Assembly (NCBI GenBank): GCA_900457075.1
Contig: UGYN01000002.1
Span: forward strand, 4,154,001-4,218,000
Length of the DNA stretch: 64,000 nt
Direction of reading: 5' to 3'
DNA from: Serratia quinivorans
GTDB lineage: Bacteria; Pseudomonadota; Gammaproteobacteria; Enterobacterales; Enterobacteriaceae
Position 1 is the stretch's first letter; every line of letters starts with the position of its first letter. Below are positions 42,516-50,667 of this stretch, one piece after another. The notes under the pieces were generated by a model. The model had not been told where the DNA came from and made no database searches. It saw only the letters and a list, made by a program, of their open reading frames with translations. Position numbers and translations under genes: made by a program.

Positions 42516-43604
42516 TCAGAGGAAGTGTTGTACCAGCAGGTTAATCGCACCGCCGCCGACAATCAGCCAGATGAACAACAGGGTGGCCAGCAGAATCGGT
42601 TTTACCCCCGCCTGGCGCACTGCGCTGATGTGGGTGGTCAATCCCAGCGCCGCCATGGCCATCGCCAGCATCCAGGTATCCGCAGTAATCAGATGTTTTA
42701 CCAGCGTAGCCGGGATCAGGTTGAACGAGTTCAGCCCGGCGACGGCGATAAACAGCACGGCAAACCAGGGAATGGTAATGGCAGACTTTTCTGCTTTCTC
42801 ACCGCTGTTGTCAGTGCTACGGCTGCGGCTGATAAACCCTGAAAGTACGACCAGGAAGGGGGCCAGCATCATTACGCGGATCATTTTGGAGATTACCGCA
42901 GCGTTTTCAGCATCCGGCCCGATGGCATGCCCGGCGGCGACGACCTGTGCCACTTCGTGGATGGTCGAACCGGTGAAGATACCGAAGCTTTCCTGATTAA
43001 ACGGCAGCCATTGGAATTGCTCGTTCAGATGGTACAGCCAAGGGTAGGCAAAGATCGCCAGCGTACCGAACACCACCACGGTGCTCACGGCGACCGCCAC
43101 CTTATTGGCATCGGCTTTCAGTACCGGTTCGGTAGCCATGACCGCAGCCGCACCGCAGATGCTGCTGCCGGCACCGATCAGCATGGTGGTATGAGTGTCG
43201 AGGCCAAACACTTTCTTGCCCAACCAGCAGGCGAGCAGGAAAGTGGTGGTGAGCGTTAACGCATCAATGATGATACCGGTAGTGCCCACGTCGGCAATTT
43301 GCTGAAACGTCAGGCGGAAGCCGTAAAGGATAATGCCCAACCGCAGCAGGCGCTGTTTGGCGAACTGAACGCCGCTGTGAGAGCTGGGCTGTAACCAGGG
43401 ATACAGCGTATTACCTACCACAATGCCGAGTAAAATCGCCAGCGTCAGCGCTCCCAGCCCCAGTCCGGCCACCCATGGAATATCACCAATCCAGACGGCT
43501 AACGCGGTGATAGCCCCGGTCAACAGCAGCCCTGGGATCAGGTGAGGTAAACCGAACAGGGCAAATTGCCGAGTGGGGAAATTCTGTGTGGTATTGGTCG
43601 CCAT
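42516..43604 (-). CDS. yeiH: UPF0324 membrane protein YeiH
   Basis: An inner-membrane protein of 362 residues with about ten hydrophobic segments; E. coli YeiH has 349. Conserved elements include [44 protein letters not shown] and [22 protein letters not shown]. Transport function is assumed but the substrate is unknown. In E. coli the divergent LysR gene yeiE lies beyond the yeiH start; here an integrase begins 291 bp away, so the prophage is inserted on the yeiE side. Confidence 0.92.
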   Translation of the reverse strand: MATNTTQNFPTRQFALFGLPHLIPGLLLTGAITALAVWIGDIPWVAGLGLGALTLAILLGIVVGNTLYPWLQPSSHSGVQFAKQRLLRLGIILYGFRLTFQQIADVGTTGIIIDALTLTTTFLLACWLGKKVFGLDTHTTMLIGAGSSICGAAAVMATEPVLKADANKVAVAVSTVVVFGTLAIFAYPWLYHLNEQFQWLPFNQESFGIFTGSTIHEVAQVVAAGHAIGPDAENAAVISKMIRVMMLAPFLVVLSGFISRSRSTDNSGEKAEKSAITIPWFAVLFIAVAGLNSFNLIPATLVKHLITADTWMLAMAMAALGLTTHISAVRQAGVKPILLATLLFIWLIVGGGAINLLVQHFL

Positions 43605-43895
43605 AAGTCAGCCCTTTTAATCAAAATCTTGAGCACAGACTACGTTCTGGCTGCATAAAAGAGAAAATTGATTATATGGTTATAACCTATCTGAATAAGT
43701 GGTATTGGGACTGCTTGGGACTTGTTGGGGCGTTATTTCCAGTAATTCCGGGGTTCTTAAGCCAAAAAACACCCACGCCTAAGTTTTGACTGAGCAATGT
43801 TGTCCAACGTAGGGGCATAAAATCTTTGTCCATGCCTGTGTCCATAATGCTGTATTCTTCCTTTTAGTGTGTCCATCTGATGGCTCGGGGGAGCG
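43605..43895. other. Left junction of the second prophage
   Basis: The spacer between yeiH and the integrase carries the yeiH promoter region and must contain the left attachment site. Near-repeats TTGGGACTGC and TTGGGACTTG lie at 43706-43728. No tRNA or other known target gene is seen, so integration was probably intergenic. The att core cannot be named without the right end. Confidence 0.4.
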
Positions 43896-45125
43896 ATGGC
43901 GTTATCCGATACTTACTTGAAATCCAACTTGGGACGTGGACGGCTGAAGGTTGAAGAAAAGGCTGATCGCGATGGTCTATGGGTTAGATTGTCAATTAAA
44001 GGGGCTGTTACCTTCTTCTACCGTTACCGATTCATGGGTAAGCAGGACAAGATGACTATCGGATCGTACCCCGCTATATCGTTAAAGCAGGCTAGAGAAG
44101 ATGTGTCAAAGCATACGACCGTACTGGCGATGGGAAAGAACCCGAAAATTCAACGTGAGTTGGAGCTAGCTCTCCTCAATTCATCGGCAACATTTGAGAA
44201 AATGTTCCGAGATTGGTTCGCTATGGTAGAAAGTGGCAAGAAGTGCGCCGATCAGGTTATGCGCTCATTTGAATTGCATGTATTTCCCAAAGTCGGCAAA
44301 TACCCGGCCACAGAGATATCGCTTCAGCGATGGATCGGTTTATTGGATGATCTTGCTATGGTATATACCGGCGTGACTAAGCGAATCCTGAATAAAACGA
44401 AAAATAGCTACGCTTGGGCGCATAAGAGAGGGATGGTTGAGAACAACCCCATAGCTACACTCACGTCTTCCGACTTCGGCATTAAAACTAATGTTGGAGA
44501 GCGAACCTTGGAACGAAAAGAAATAGCCCTTATCTGGAGGGCTTGCGATCAGTCGAGAATGACTAATCGTAATAAAGCACTCATCAAACTTTGCCTTTTC
44601 TTTGGCTGCCGAGTTAGTGAGCTACGGTTGGCGGAAAAGGCTCATTTCGACTTTGAAAAAATGGTATGGACAGTCCCGCCTCAAAACCACAAGACAGGTT
44701 CTGGCTCTGGTAAGCCAATCATAAGGCCAATAATACCCGACGTAGTCCCACTGATAAAATCAGCGATGGATTTGGCTCCAGGCAAGTATGCATTCTCCTA
44801 CCGTACTGAGCCAATGCCAAGCGGAAACCATCTAAGTATCACCGGGATGTTGTGTAAGTTTATGTTGAAAGTTTATAGAGAGACTGTGCCCCATTTCACT
44901 GTCCACGACTTACGCAGAACGGCAAGAACCAACTGGTCTGAACTTACCGAACCGCATATTGCGGAAATGATGCTGGGGCACAAATTGCCGGGTGTCTGGG
45001 GGGTATACGATAAACACGGATACCTAGACGTAATGAGGAAGGCATATAGCCAATGGTGGGCAAGATTGATGGGGATTGTTGAGCCACAAGTGGCAGAGTT
45101 CAAGCGACCTTCAGTTGTGTCTTAA
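43896..45125 (+). CDS. int: Tyrosine recombinase integrase (P4 type)
   Basis: A 409-residue site-specific recombinase. The N-terminal DUF4102 arm-binding domain occupies about 1-85 (VRLSIKGAVTFFYRYRFMGKQDKMTIGSYPAISL). A core-binding region spans about 95-190. The catalytic domain has Arg in FFGCRVSELRLAEK, His-x-x-Arg in FTVHDLRRTART, His in MMLGHKLPG and a Tyr in GVYDKHGYLD. It marks the left end of the second prophage and overlaps the convergent AlpA-like gene by 26 bases. Confidence 0.95.
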   Translation: MALSDTYLKSNLGRGRLKVEEKADRDGLWVRLSIKGAVTFFYRYRFMGKQDKMTIGSYPAISLKQAREDVSKHTTVLAMGKNPKIQRELELALLNSSATFEKMFRDWFAMVESGKKCADQVMRSFELHVFPKVGKYPATEISLQRWIGLLDDLAMVYTGVTKRILNKTKNSYAWAHKRGMVENNPIATLTSSDFGIKTNVGERTLERKEIALIWRACDQSRMTNRNKALIKLCLFFGCRVSELRLAEKAHFDFEKMVWTVPPQNHKTGSGSGKPIIRPIIPDVVPLIKSAMDLAPGKYAFSYRTEPMPSGNHLSITGMLCKFMLKVYRETVPHFTVHDLRRTARTNWSELTEPHIAEMMLGHKLPGVWGVYDKHGYLDVMRKAYSQWWARLMGIVEPQVAEFKRPSVVS

Positions 45126-45324
45126 TATTACGCTGAGACCAAGCGATCACATCTTCAGCTATCCAGCGGTTACCTTCTCTGAATGCTTGCTGTATTGGTT
45201 CAGGGAAGGGTTCTTTAACACCTTTTCCCTGCCTCCATCTGTGGATCGTGCGCCGGTCAACTTCTAAAAAGTTACACACTTTGGATGTGCGCCAGTATCC
45301 AATCGGATCGTTATTCATAATCAC
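45100..45324 (-). CDS. AlpA/excisionase-like DNA-binding protein
   Basis: A 74-residue HTH protein. The core WRTSKVCNFLEVDRRTIHRW is a MerR/AlpA-type recognition helix that phages use for excisionases and integrase activators. NRWIAEDVIAWSQRN is the usual wing. It sits convergent with and overlapping int, as xis-like genes do. Excision versus transcription role is not decided. Confidence 0.75.
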   Translation of the reverse strand: MIMNNDPIGYWRTSKVCNFLEVDRRTIHRWRQGKGVKEPFPEPIQQAFREGNRWIAEDVIAWSQRNIKTQLKVA

Positions 45325-45329
45325 CTCTG

Positions 45330-45496
45330 TTATTTACCCGTATCAATCTGCATGCAGGCGCAACTTAGACGCATCCAGGCAGGCGGCTTAGCCGGCCAAT
45401 AGGGCGCAATGTTAACCGCGTGCTTGTCGAGGATGTCGCGGTAGGAAAATTTGTGGGTGGGGAAGCGGTATTCGGTTAGGGTTTATCTGATGTCAC
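45330..45496 (-). pseudogene. Small phage gene, single-base frameshift
   Basis: From a GTG at 45496, overlapping the upstream gene's stop by GTGA, the reading is VTSDKP and then, after adding one C to the CCC at 45479-45481, LTEYRFPTHKFSYRDILDKH continuing to ...CMQIDTGK before TAA 45330-45332. The repaired product is 55 residues. The long open tail and the coupled start argue that it is a real gene. Function unknown. Confidence 0.5.
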
Positions 45497-45714
45497 CTCG
45501 TGCTTTTCCTTCTGCCCCTAGCCTGTTTTTTCTTCGGTTGCTGTTGCGGCGGCATCACCTGTGGCCGCGCCGGTGGTGGTTCAATTATTCCCATTCGGAT
45601 ACGGTATTTACTGCGCATGCGCCAGACGTGCCAACAGGTACAATCGCGACCATCGTCCAGGTGACCGTGGTAGCTTGCTTGCTCTTCAGGGAACTCAATA
45701 ATTTCATCTTCCAT
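45493..45714 (-). CDS. Small phage early protein
   Basis: A 73-residue protein starts MEDEIIEFPEEQASYHG. It contains a DGRDCTCWHVWRMRSKYR segment that could bind a metal through its two cysteines and histidine, and a proline/glutamine-rich basic tail. It overlaps the preceding gene by 11 bases and the following one by 4, so it is part of the leftward early operon. Function unknown. Confidence 0.5.
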   Translation of the reverse strand: MEDEIIEFPEEQASYHGHLDDGRDCTCWHVWRMRSKYRIRMGIIEPPPARPQVMPPQQQPKKKQARGRRKSTR

Positions 45715-45925
45715 AGTATTTCTTAATCTCGCCGTTGTAGGTTTCATGGGACATCAACCGCCAGGTGGTGCCATCGTCTTTCGATAGATAGCGCCACCAA
45801 GGGGTGATCGGGAGAGTTAAATATTTATGTTGGTAGGTGCGGTGCGGTTTTGCCTGCCCAGCTCGATACGCGCACAGAACCACCTCAGCTTTAGCGCTGA
45901 TTTTTTTCGGTATGCGGGGTTTCAT
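45704..45925 (-). CDS. Small basic phage early protein
   Basis: A 73-residue protein (MKPRIPKKISAKAEVVLCAY) rich in Lys, Arg, Tyr and Trp, with a TPWWRYLSKDDGTTWRLMSH segment. It is co-transcribed with the overlapping downstream gene. No domain is recognised. Common small proteins of this kind occur between antirepressor and xis in lambdoid prophages. Confidence 0.5.
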   Translation of the reverse strand: MKPRIPKKISAKAEVVLCAYRAGQAKPHRTYQHKYLTLPITPWWRYLSKDDGTTWRLMSHETYNGEIKKYYGR

Positions 45926-45982
45926 TGATATTTCCTGTTGGGGATACAGAAGCCCCAGCGAGTGCTGGGGTGAGGGCTATTT

Positions 45983-46543
45983 TTATTTACTCAGGCGCTT
46001 TTGTTTATTCTTGGCTAGTGTTGCTGCGGCTAAATCTAATACTGCCATTGACTGGTTTAGGTGATTAGCCAACCTCGGGTCAATGACGGACATATCTTTG
46101 CGTATGGAATCCCATGTTGCTTGCATCTCCCGCACTCTGGATAACAGGTTTTTCGCGTTTATTGCTGGTTTGGGTAATTCCGGCTTTTGGTGCGAGGTTA
46201 CAGCCACATGATTGTGAAGTCGTTTCTCACACTCAATGAAATACTGCCGGACCTGTCTGCCTTTCTCGTTCCGCTCGACCATAGCTAGCTCTTTGGCTGT
46301 GTCGAGGGTTAGGTGGTAGTCCTTGCGGTTGTGGCCACCGCGACCAGACGTTTGCTTGCCGAAATTGGCAAGCAAAATATAGTCCTGATTTTCCACGAAT
46401 TCATACTCTGCAATGCGCTCTTTAATCCAGCTAGCAAACATCTTACCTACACCTAAAAATCTATGCAGGTCGCGGGCATTGCAAAGTAGGGCGGATTCAT
46501 CGCTGATGGTCCCGTTGAATACGGGTACGAGTTGGCTATTCAT
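45983..46543 (-). CDS. AntA/AntB-type phage antirepressor
   Basis: A 186-residue protein. Residues about 10-110 are an AntA domain: LLCNARDLHRFLGVGKMFASWI, YILLANFGKQTSGRGGHNRKDYHLTLDTAKELAMVERNEKGRQVR. Such proteins inactivate prophage repressors. The C-terminal 70 residues are helical. The gene is preceded on the same strand by a C4-like RNA and an Icd/Ash-like frame, which is the immI plan of P1/P7, where C4 RNA represses antirepressor synthesis. Confidence 0.88.
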   Translation of the reverse strand: MNSQLVPVFNGTISDESALLCNARDLHRFLGVGKMFASWIKERIAEYEFVENQDYILLANFGKQTSGRGGHNRKDYHLTLDTAKELAMVERNEKGRQVRQYFIECEKRLHNHVAVTSHQKPELPKPAINAKNLLSRVREMQATWDSIRKDMSVIDPRLANHLNQSMAVLDLAAATLAKNKQKRLSK

Positions 46544-46848
46544 GGCTGAACTCCTTTCTTGAAGTTGGAGTCACCACCAAGAGGTTCCAATCTCTGACTG
46601 GTGGTGAGACGTGCAGGGTTGGAACTACCGGTCAAGAAAGAACCCGGCGAGCCTTTCGGCTCCCCTGCACGCCCCACCATTGATAGGTGTAGCCGTGCAC
46701 CGCACACAAAAAAACCGCATGGCGCGGTTGTGCGCTTTCTTGATATCCGGTGTTCCAATCCCGGCAACCCATTGAGGGGTTGCACGGGCATGATAGACCG
46801 AACACCGAGTTTGTTTCTAGCAGAATCGTACTTTATATACATAATCAA
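46540..46848 (-). CDS. Icd/Ash-like short frame overlapping the C4 RNA
   Basis: A frame of up to 102 residues overlaps the antirepressor start by four bases. Its part TAPCGFFVCGARLHLSMVGRAGEPKG and LTGSSNPARLTTSQRLEPLGG closely follows the Ash or Icd-like family that precedes antirepressors in P4/P1-type immunity regions. In P1, Icd inhibits cell division and its translation is needed for ant. Whether the upstream 45 residues are translated is uncertain. Confidence 0.55.
   Translation of the reverse strand: MIMYIKYDSARNKLGVRSIMPVQPLNGLPGLEHRISRKRTTAPCGFFVCGARLHLSMVGRAGEPKGSPGSFLTGSSNPARLTTSQRLEPLGGDSNFKKGVQP
46547..46800 (-). ncRNA. C4-like antisense RNA region (leftward copy)
   Basis: Read on the minus strand this shares several blocks with the plus-strand copy at 53660-53925: TGGTGGGGCGTGCAGGG, an AGCC-AAAGGCT hairpin, CCGGTAG-TCCAACCCTG and CGTCTCACCACCA. 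The repeated GATTGGAAC/GTTCCAATC-type complementary stretches allow the internal pairing typical of C4 RNA, which blocks translation of icd-ant. RNA identity is inferred from this arrangement. Confidence 0.55.
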
Positions 46849-47043
46849 ACCTAATTAGTTGACATTATTTCATAAAGTCGTCCCTGGTTAATGCGCGGTT
46901 CTTGAAGTGTGATAAAAAGTAGGGGTATTGTAAATGGGTTTTGAAGATTAATGCGATGAATTCGATCGTTTTTATCGATCGATTGGAGTGCCTGGGAATA
47001 ATCCCAATATTTTGAATTGAAACGCGAAAACCACATAATGTGG

Positions 47044-47160
47044 TTAGTCGTGGATGACCTTCATCATGACCCATGCAAAGGTCAGGACACCGCCAACGAA
47101 ACCGAACAGGGCTAGCACTACAACGACGGTGAACCAGTCAATCATTGGTATCTGTGTCAT
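47044..47160 (-). CDS. Small membrane protein (38 residues)
   Basis: A 39-codon frame reads MTQIPMIDWFTVVVVLALFG then VGGVLTFAWVMMKVIHD. One uninterrupted membrane helix with charged ends. It overlaps the upstream gene by four bases (47157-47160), which supports translation. Function unknown. Confidence 0.5.
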   Translation of the reverse strand: MTQIPMIDWFTVVVVLALFGFVGGVLTFAWVMMKVIHD

Positions 47161-47354
47161 TTTATGTTTCCCTCAGTGTTAACGCTGACATTAATATTTA
47201 GTGTGCCTGCCGATACCTCAAAATCAATGCAATCCACTGTCAACATGTACCCAAGAACGACGAGAGATAGGAGTTTTAACGCCTTTTCTGCATCGTCATT
47301 GGTCAGGGTATTAACCAGGCCGACTACCGGGTCTATGTGTTCGCTCATTTCCAT
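47157..47354 (-). CDS. Small acidic phage early protein
   Basis: A 65-residue protein (MEMSEHIDPVVGLVNTLTND) with one long helix AEKALKLLSLVVLGYML and a beta tail. It abuts the upstream gene at 47355 and overlaps the small membrane protein. Position between CI and the antirepressor puts it in the leftward early operon. No family recognised. Confidence 0.5.
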   Translation of the reverse strand: MEMSEHIDPVVGLVNTLTNDDAEKALKLLSLVVLGYMLTVDCIDFEVSAGTLNINVSVNTEGNIK

Positions 47355-47579
47355 CTACTCATTCCCCACGGTGAAGCCCTGTTCGCGTAACACAGCGATT
47401 TGGTGGGGGGTATACCTCAGGGCAAATGCCGCGCCGTTGTCACTGCCTTCCCATTCACAGCGTGCGACTACCTGACCTTGCACCGGGTTGCCCCGGTGCA
47501 AGGTGTAGTTGACGACAGTCCCTATGTGAAGCGTTGGTGTGCACACGTTGGGGGCCAACGGATGTTTGCTTATCCCCAT
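47355..47579 (-). CDS. Small phage protein, early operon
   Basis: A 74-residue protein. It has a beta-rich SH3-like look: GTVVNYTLHRGNPVQGQVVARCEWEG, then HQIAVLREQGFTVGNE. It overlaps the end of the gene upstream by 10 bases. Modifier-of-host-function genes sit here in lambdoid phages, but no specific family can be named. Confidence 0.5.
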   Translation of the reverse strand: MGISKHPLAPNVCTPTLHIGTVVNYTLHRGNPVQGQVVARCEWEGSDNGAAFALRYTPHQIAVLREQGFTVGNE

Positions 47580-47731
47580 ACCACCCCCAGCGCCAAAATC
47601 CCGATAATAAAAATGGTGGAATAAAAAATGGTCTCTCCCTTGGTGGATTTTCCGCGTTTGTAATTTATGACGTCCTCACCAGTCAGGCGGTATAAATGGT
47701 CTGCCCGACGGTCAAATTTAATATCTGACAT
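47570..47731 (-). CDS. Small membrane protein, early operon
   Basis: A 53-residue protein; the start MSDIKFDRRADHLY is supported by AAGGAG 7 nt upstream. A charged N-terminal half is followed by one membrane helix (TIFYSTIFIIGILALGVVWG) at the very C-terminus, so it is likely tail-anchored. Function unknown; may be a host-takeover or exclusion peptide. Confidence 0.55.
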   Translation of the reverse strand: MSDIKFDRRADHLYRLTGEDVINYKRGKSTKGETIFYSTIFIIGILALGVVWG

Positions 47732-48059
47732 AGCCGCTCCTTTTAAATTTGCGTCCATCTGATTTTGGTTTTGGCATATACCGAGTAGGCGTTCGCAAAC
47801 CAATGTGCCGTGCAGAACACAGGCCGTCAGAGCAAACTAGCAAGTCCTCACTGTTACGAAATAGCAGCTTGATTCTTTTCTTTATTAAATCGGAACGCAT
47901 ACGCAGAACGCCACAGCATTGGCAGGGCGTTGCATCAAGATGTTCAGTGGCGCTGGCCGCGACTACAGCAACTTCATGTTCGCGGACGAGCACCCGCCGC
48001 ATCGGTGTAATTAACCCAGCCACCACGGCAGTGGTTAAGGGTAATAATCTGGTTATCAA
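47718..48059 (-). CDS. Cysteine-rich small phage protein
   Basis: A frame of 113 residues from TTG at 48059, or 94 residues from ATG at 48002 (MRRVLVREHEVAVVAAS). The invariant-looking part is TPCQCCGVLRMRSD with a later CSDGLCSARH, a possible zinc-binding CxCC...CxxxxC set. It overlaps the next gene by 14 bases. The start is not certain. Role unknown. Confidence 0.45.
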   Translation of the reverse strand: MITRLLPLTTAVVAGLITPMRRVLVREHEVAVVAASATEHLDATPCQCCGVLRMRSDLIKKRIKLLFRNSEDLLVCSDGLCSARHIGLRTPTRYMPKPKSDGRKFKRSGYVRY

Positions 48060-48127
48060 AGCTCAGGCGTGGCGCCTGCTGGTAGTGAGACTAGGCGCTC
48101 ACCGCTAATACGGGGGATAACTTGCAT
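48056..48127 (-). CDS. Possible 23-residue leader peptide
   Basis: MQVIPRISGERLVSLPAGATPEL is preceded by GAGAGGAC at normal spacing and overlaps the TTG start of the next gene (TTGA). The overlap and ribosome-binding site suggest a translated, coupling peptide at the head of the leftward operon. Evidence is only this arrangement. Confidence 0.3.
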   Translation of the reverse strand: MQVIPRISGERLVSLPAGATPEL

Positions 48128-48535
48128 GGAATGTCCTCTCGGAAAGTGAAAATCACATGGGTAAGGGCGCGGCCTTGTTTGTATCCGCGCTTGCTTTCGC
48201 TACGGTTCCGGCACATCCGGAGCGGTGGGCAACGCCCTTATTGATGGGAAAAAAAAAGAGGCCGAACGAGGTTGGCCAAAGACTACACACAGCAATATTG
48301 ATTCATCCGGCTGTGGCCTGTGTTCACATTGACAACGCCCCCGAAGCCATGTGCAAGCCGCATGCGGATGTCGCCCCCGTAGAGCGCTGTGGGTGTGTTA
48401 GTAGCCGCGCTTTGCTTTTTTTGCGTAGTAATGCGCCTTTCTTTTAACCGCTTAAGGCTCGGCGGGTCTGGCTATTCCCCAACAACCAGAGTTCGGTCAA
48501 TCTGGATATCCCCAACAACCAAGTGAGTATTCTTT
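48128..48535. other. Gene-free leader region of the leftward operon
   Basis: No convincing gene was found; a 96-codon plus-strand frame at 48157-48447 has atypical composition and no ribosome-binding site. Two copies of CCCCAACAACCA occur at 48476-48527, just before the next gene. Confidence 0.35.
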
Positions 48536-49045
48536 GTGATAGCAGAACTAACAGCGGCTATGACCGCTATCAAAGGGACAATTGGTCTGGCTAAAGCCAT
48601 TAATGACGCCAAAACCGATGCAGAGGTAAAAGCGGCAACTTTAGAACTTGTAGATAGATTAATGACGCTTCAACTGGATTGCCTTTCTCTGGTTGAGGTA
48701 ATACAGCTTCGTGATGAAAAAATAACGCTTCTCAGCGCAAAAATTGCAGAGTTCGAGGATTTTAAAACTCAGACTGAAGGTTATGTTCTTGAGGCGCTTG
48801 ACTCTGGTTCTTTTGTGTATTCGAAGATTGAATTGGTGGGTGGCAGCGAAAAATCTGTGAAGCTTTGCCCACACTGCTTTTCCAAAAACATAAAATCTAT
48901 ACTTCATGGCATCCCGGTAGGTTCGTCTGTTGTCTTTCATAAAACTCGCTGCCTAAACTGTGAAAATGAATTTTTGATGAACAAAAACCCTCAATACGAG
49001 GAAACCTCGATAAAAAAAGTGGGATCCCTGTTGAGCGGGTATTAA
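48536..49045 (+). CDS. Prophage coiled-coil / zinc-ribbon protein
   Basis: A 169-residue protein oriented against the neighbouring leftward genes. The N-terminal two-thirds is helical and coiled coil (LQLDCLSLVEVIQLRDEKITLLSAKI). The C-terminal part is a zinc ribbon made of CPHCFSKN and CLNCENEF. Similar proteins sit beside CI in many enterobacterial prophages; the opposite orientation hints at expression in the lysogen. Exact role unknown; superinfection exclusion is a guess. Confidence 0.55.
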   Translation: MIAELTAAMTAIKGTIGLAKAINDAKTDAEVKAATLELVDRLMTLQLDCLSLVEVIQLRDEKITLLSAKIAEFEDFKTQTEGYVLEALDSGSFVYSKIELVGGSEKSVKLCPHCFSKNIKSILHGIPVGSSVVFHKTRCLNCENEFLMNKNPQYEETSIKKVGSLLSGY

Positions 49046-49603
49046 CCGACAACCCAGCCGATGTGCTCAGTTATCGCTTTCATCGTGTAGCTCCTCAGTG
49101 GGTTTATGCCTACCGCCCCGAACTGGCTGCGGCAGGGTAAATCCACTCTTCATTTTTAGGCTGATTGATGCGTTAATCGGTCGCCAATCGAAACTGCGTG
49201 ATGCTTATCGCCACCTTTCCCTCACTCCGTCGCCGGGGGAACGGTCGTCCCGTTTATTCACTACATGATCCTGCCCTCCAGTTGTTCGCCTATTCCAATG
49301 GGCTAGGCTCCCAGCGTTTCATACCCAACACATCAGCACCTGGTCACCGTCACAGCCGGATCGCGGCTGGTCTTCGTTTTGCGCCAGAATTACCAGTGGG
49401 TCCGGTAGTTCATCCGACTTTCTGAATTGTTAAAGAGCGATTCCCGGTGTTCTGGGTGACGTTGTTGCTGTCGATGGTTTGAAATATGTACTATTGGTTC
49501 TTTTGCGTCAAGAACTAAAAGTTCGCAAAATTTGTGTTTTTGTGTACGCATGGTTTATCTTTTTGATGTTTTTAGATTTATTTTTTTATGAGAGGCGAAA
49601 AAA
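49046..49603. other. Left operator/promoter region, no gene
   Basis: Only a weak 75-codon frame is present (49198-49425) and is not supported. The segment holds the palindrome at 49512-49524 and AT-rich promoter-like sequence, as expected for OL/PL between the early operon and CI. Confidence 0.4.
49512..49524. promoter_or_regulatory. Candidate left repressor operator
   Basis: GAACTAAAAGTTC is a 13-bp palindrome (GAACT-AAA-AGTTC). It shares AACT/AGTT half-site character and length with the cI-cro palindrome GTACTTAAAGTAC, so both may be CI/Cro sites. It is flanked by GTTCTT...AAGAAC, another inverted pair. Confidence 0.4.
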
Positions 49604-49621
49604 AACCGGCCCTAAGGCCGG
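49604..49621 (-). terminator. Terminator of the cI repressor gene
   Basis: CCGGCC / GGCCGG stem with a 4-nt loop; nine T follow on the minus strand, 19 bases after the repressor stop. Confidence 0.8.
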
Positions 49622-49639
49622 CTGCTGGATGGGAGGGAG

Positions 49640-50323
49640 TTAAAGTTCCCAGATAGCATTGATCACCTTGCCAATGATTTGGCAATTTTCGTTGAAAGGC
49701 TTGATGCTATAGGCTGGATTCAAGGGTTTTAAGAGCTTTTCCCCGGCTTCACTGATTAGCTTTCTGAACGTCACTTCAGTATCCCCATCAAACTTAGCCA
49801 CACAAAAATCTCCGGGAATAACCTCTTCATTAGGATCTACCAGGATTAACATTCCTTCCGGAAAACTGGGTTTAGCATTATTGACAACCATGGAGTCATT
49901 TTTCACAACCATCCAGAAGCCACGGGGGCTTGCTTGTATTGTTGAGCTGATCCACTTAATCGAATCATTATTTGTTAAATCATCGTTTGCTTTTTCGTCC
50001 TCAGCCGCGCTGGATGCAGAAAATAGCGGATATTCATACTTATGCCCAGCCTCTCTACCTGCAACTAGCTGATTACTATTTTTTTCCTCTCCTATACCTA
50101 ACTGTAACCATGCCAGATCAACGCGGAGATATTTTGCAAGTTCCGCCATTTTGTCTGGCCGTGGCATGGACTCGGCATTAAACCACTTGCTAGTAGCTTT
50201 TGATGTAACTCCAAGGGCGCGTGCTATAGCGGCACCGCGCCCATGGTCATCAAGCCCGATATTTTTGCTGGCCTGCGCAAGCCGACGGGCGAAATCTTCA
50301 CGCAATTTATCAGAGTGAACCAT
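49640..50323 (-). CDS. cI: CI-like phage repressor with S24 peptidase domain
   Basis: The prophage repressor, about 227 residues from MVHSDKLREDFARRL. Longer forms need starts inside the operator region. Residues about 20-65 form an HTH (GAAIARALGVTSKATSKWFNAE). The C-terminal LexA/S24 domain has the catalytic Ser in VVKNDSMVVNN and Lys in TEVTFRKLI. RecA-stimulated self-cleavage and induction are expected for this class. It is divergent from cro, with a palindrome between them. Confidence 0.93.
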   Translation of the reverse strand: MVHSDKLREDFARRLAQASKNIGLDDHGRGAAIARALGVTSKATSKWFNAESMPRPDKMAELAKYLRVDLAWLQLGIGEEKNSNQLVAGREAGHKYEYPLFSASSAAEDEKANDDLTNNDSIKWISSTIQASPRGFWMVVKNDSMVVNNAKPSFPEGMLILVDPNEEVIPGDFCVAKFDGDTEVTFRKLISEAGEKLLKPLNPAYSIKPFNENCQIIGKVINAIWEL

Positions 50324-50372
50324 GGGTACGATAATAAACCATTTGCAAGAACATTCAGTTCGTGTATGTTGT

Positions 50373-50385
50373 GTACTTAAAGTAC
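50373..50385. promoter_or_regulatory. Right operator between cI and cro
   Basis: GTACTTAAAGTAC is a perfect 13-bp palindrome in the 76-bp cI-cro gap, 15 bp before the cro start. Position and symmetry make it the best CI/Cro operator candidate. Confidence 0.6.
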
Positions 50386-50399
50386 GTAATGGGGCGAAA

Positions 50400-50640
50400 A
50401 TGAAAACATTAGATGAACCGATCAAGAGCGTCGGAGTTTCAGCCGTCGCCAAAGCGTGGTGGAGTTAGCAAACGCGCTGTTTACAAGTGGTTAAAAAGTG
50501 GATGCCTTCCCAAAAGCGAATTCTGCGGACAAACCGAATATGCAGAAACGATCGCGCTTTTGTCTGGGGGCAAATACAAAGCGAGCCAAATGCTCGACCT
50601 CAGCAAAAAAAATTGGCAGATGGCTCGCCACTCAGCCTGA
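50400..50640 (+). pseudogene. cro: Cro-like repressor, one-base frameshift
   Basis: From ATG at 50400 the frame reads MKTLDEPIKSVGVSAVAKA and then fails; removing one G at 50458-50459 gives CGVSKRAVYKWLKSG and runs to the stop at 50638-50640. The repaired 79-residue protein has a good Cro HTH (AVAKACGVSKRAVYKW). The remaining frame continues SEFCGQTEYAETIALLSGG. Loss of Cro would favour lysogeny, but a base-call error is equally likely. Confidence 0.75.
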
Positions 50641-50667
50641 CGATCCGAACCGTAGGAATTATTACCG

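Noticed and set aside
43706..43728. TTGGGACTGC / TTGGGACTTG as an attL core
   Set aside because: Only a local near-duplicate; the matching attR is outside the window, so it cannot be supported.
46865..47074. 69-codon minus-strand frame upstream of the Icd-like frame
   Set aside because: It overlaps the better supported 38-residue membrane protein in another frame and lacks any motif.
48157..48447. 96-codon plus-strand frame
   Set aside because: It overlaps no known phage pattern and has no ribosome-binding site; the region reads better as operon leader.
49198..49425. 75-codon frame between the zinc-ribbon gene and cI
   Set aside because: No ribosome-binding site, atypical composition, and it lies in the expected left operator/promoter region.
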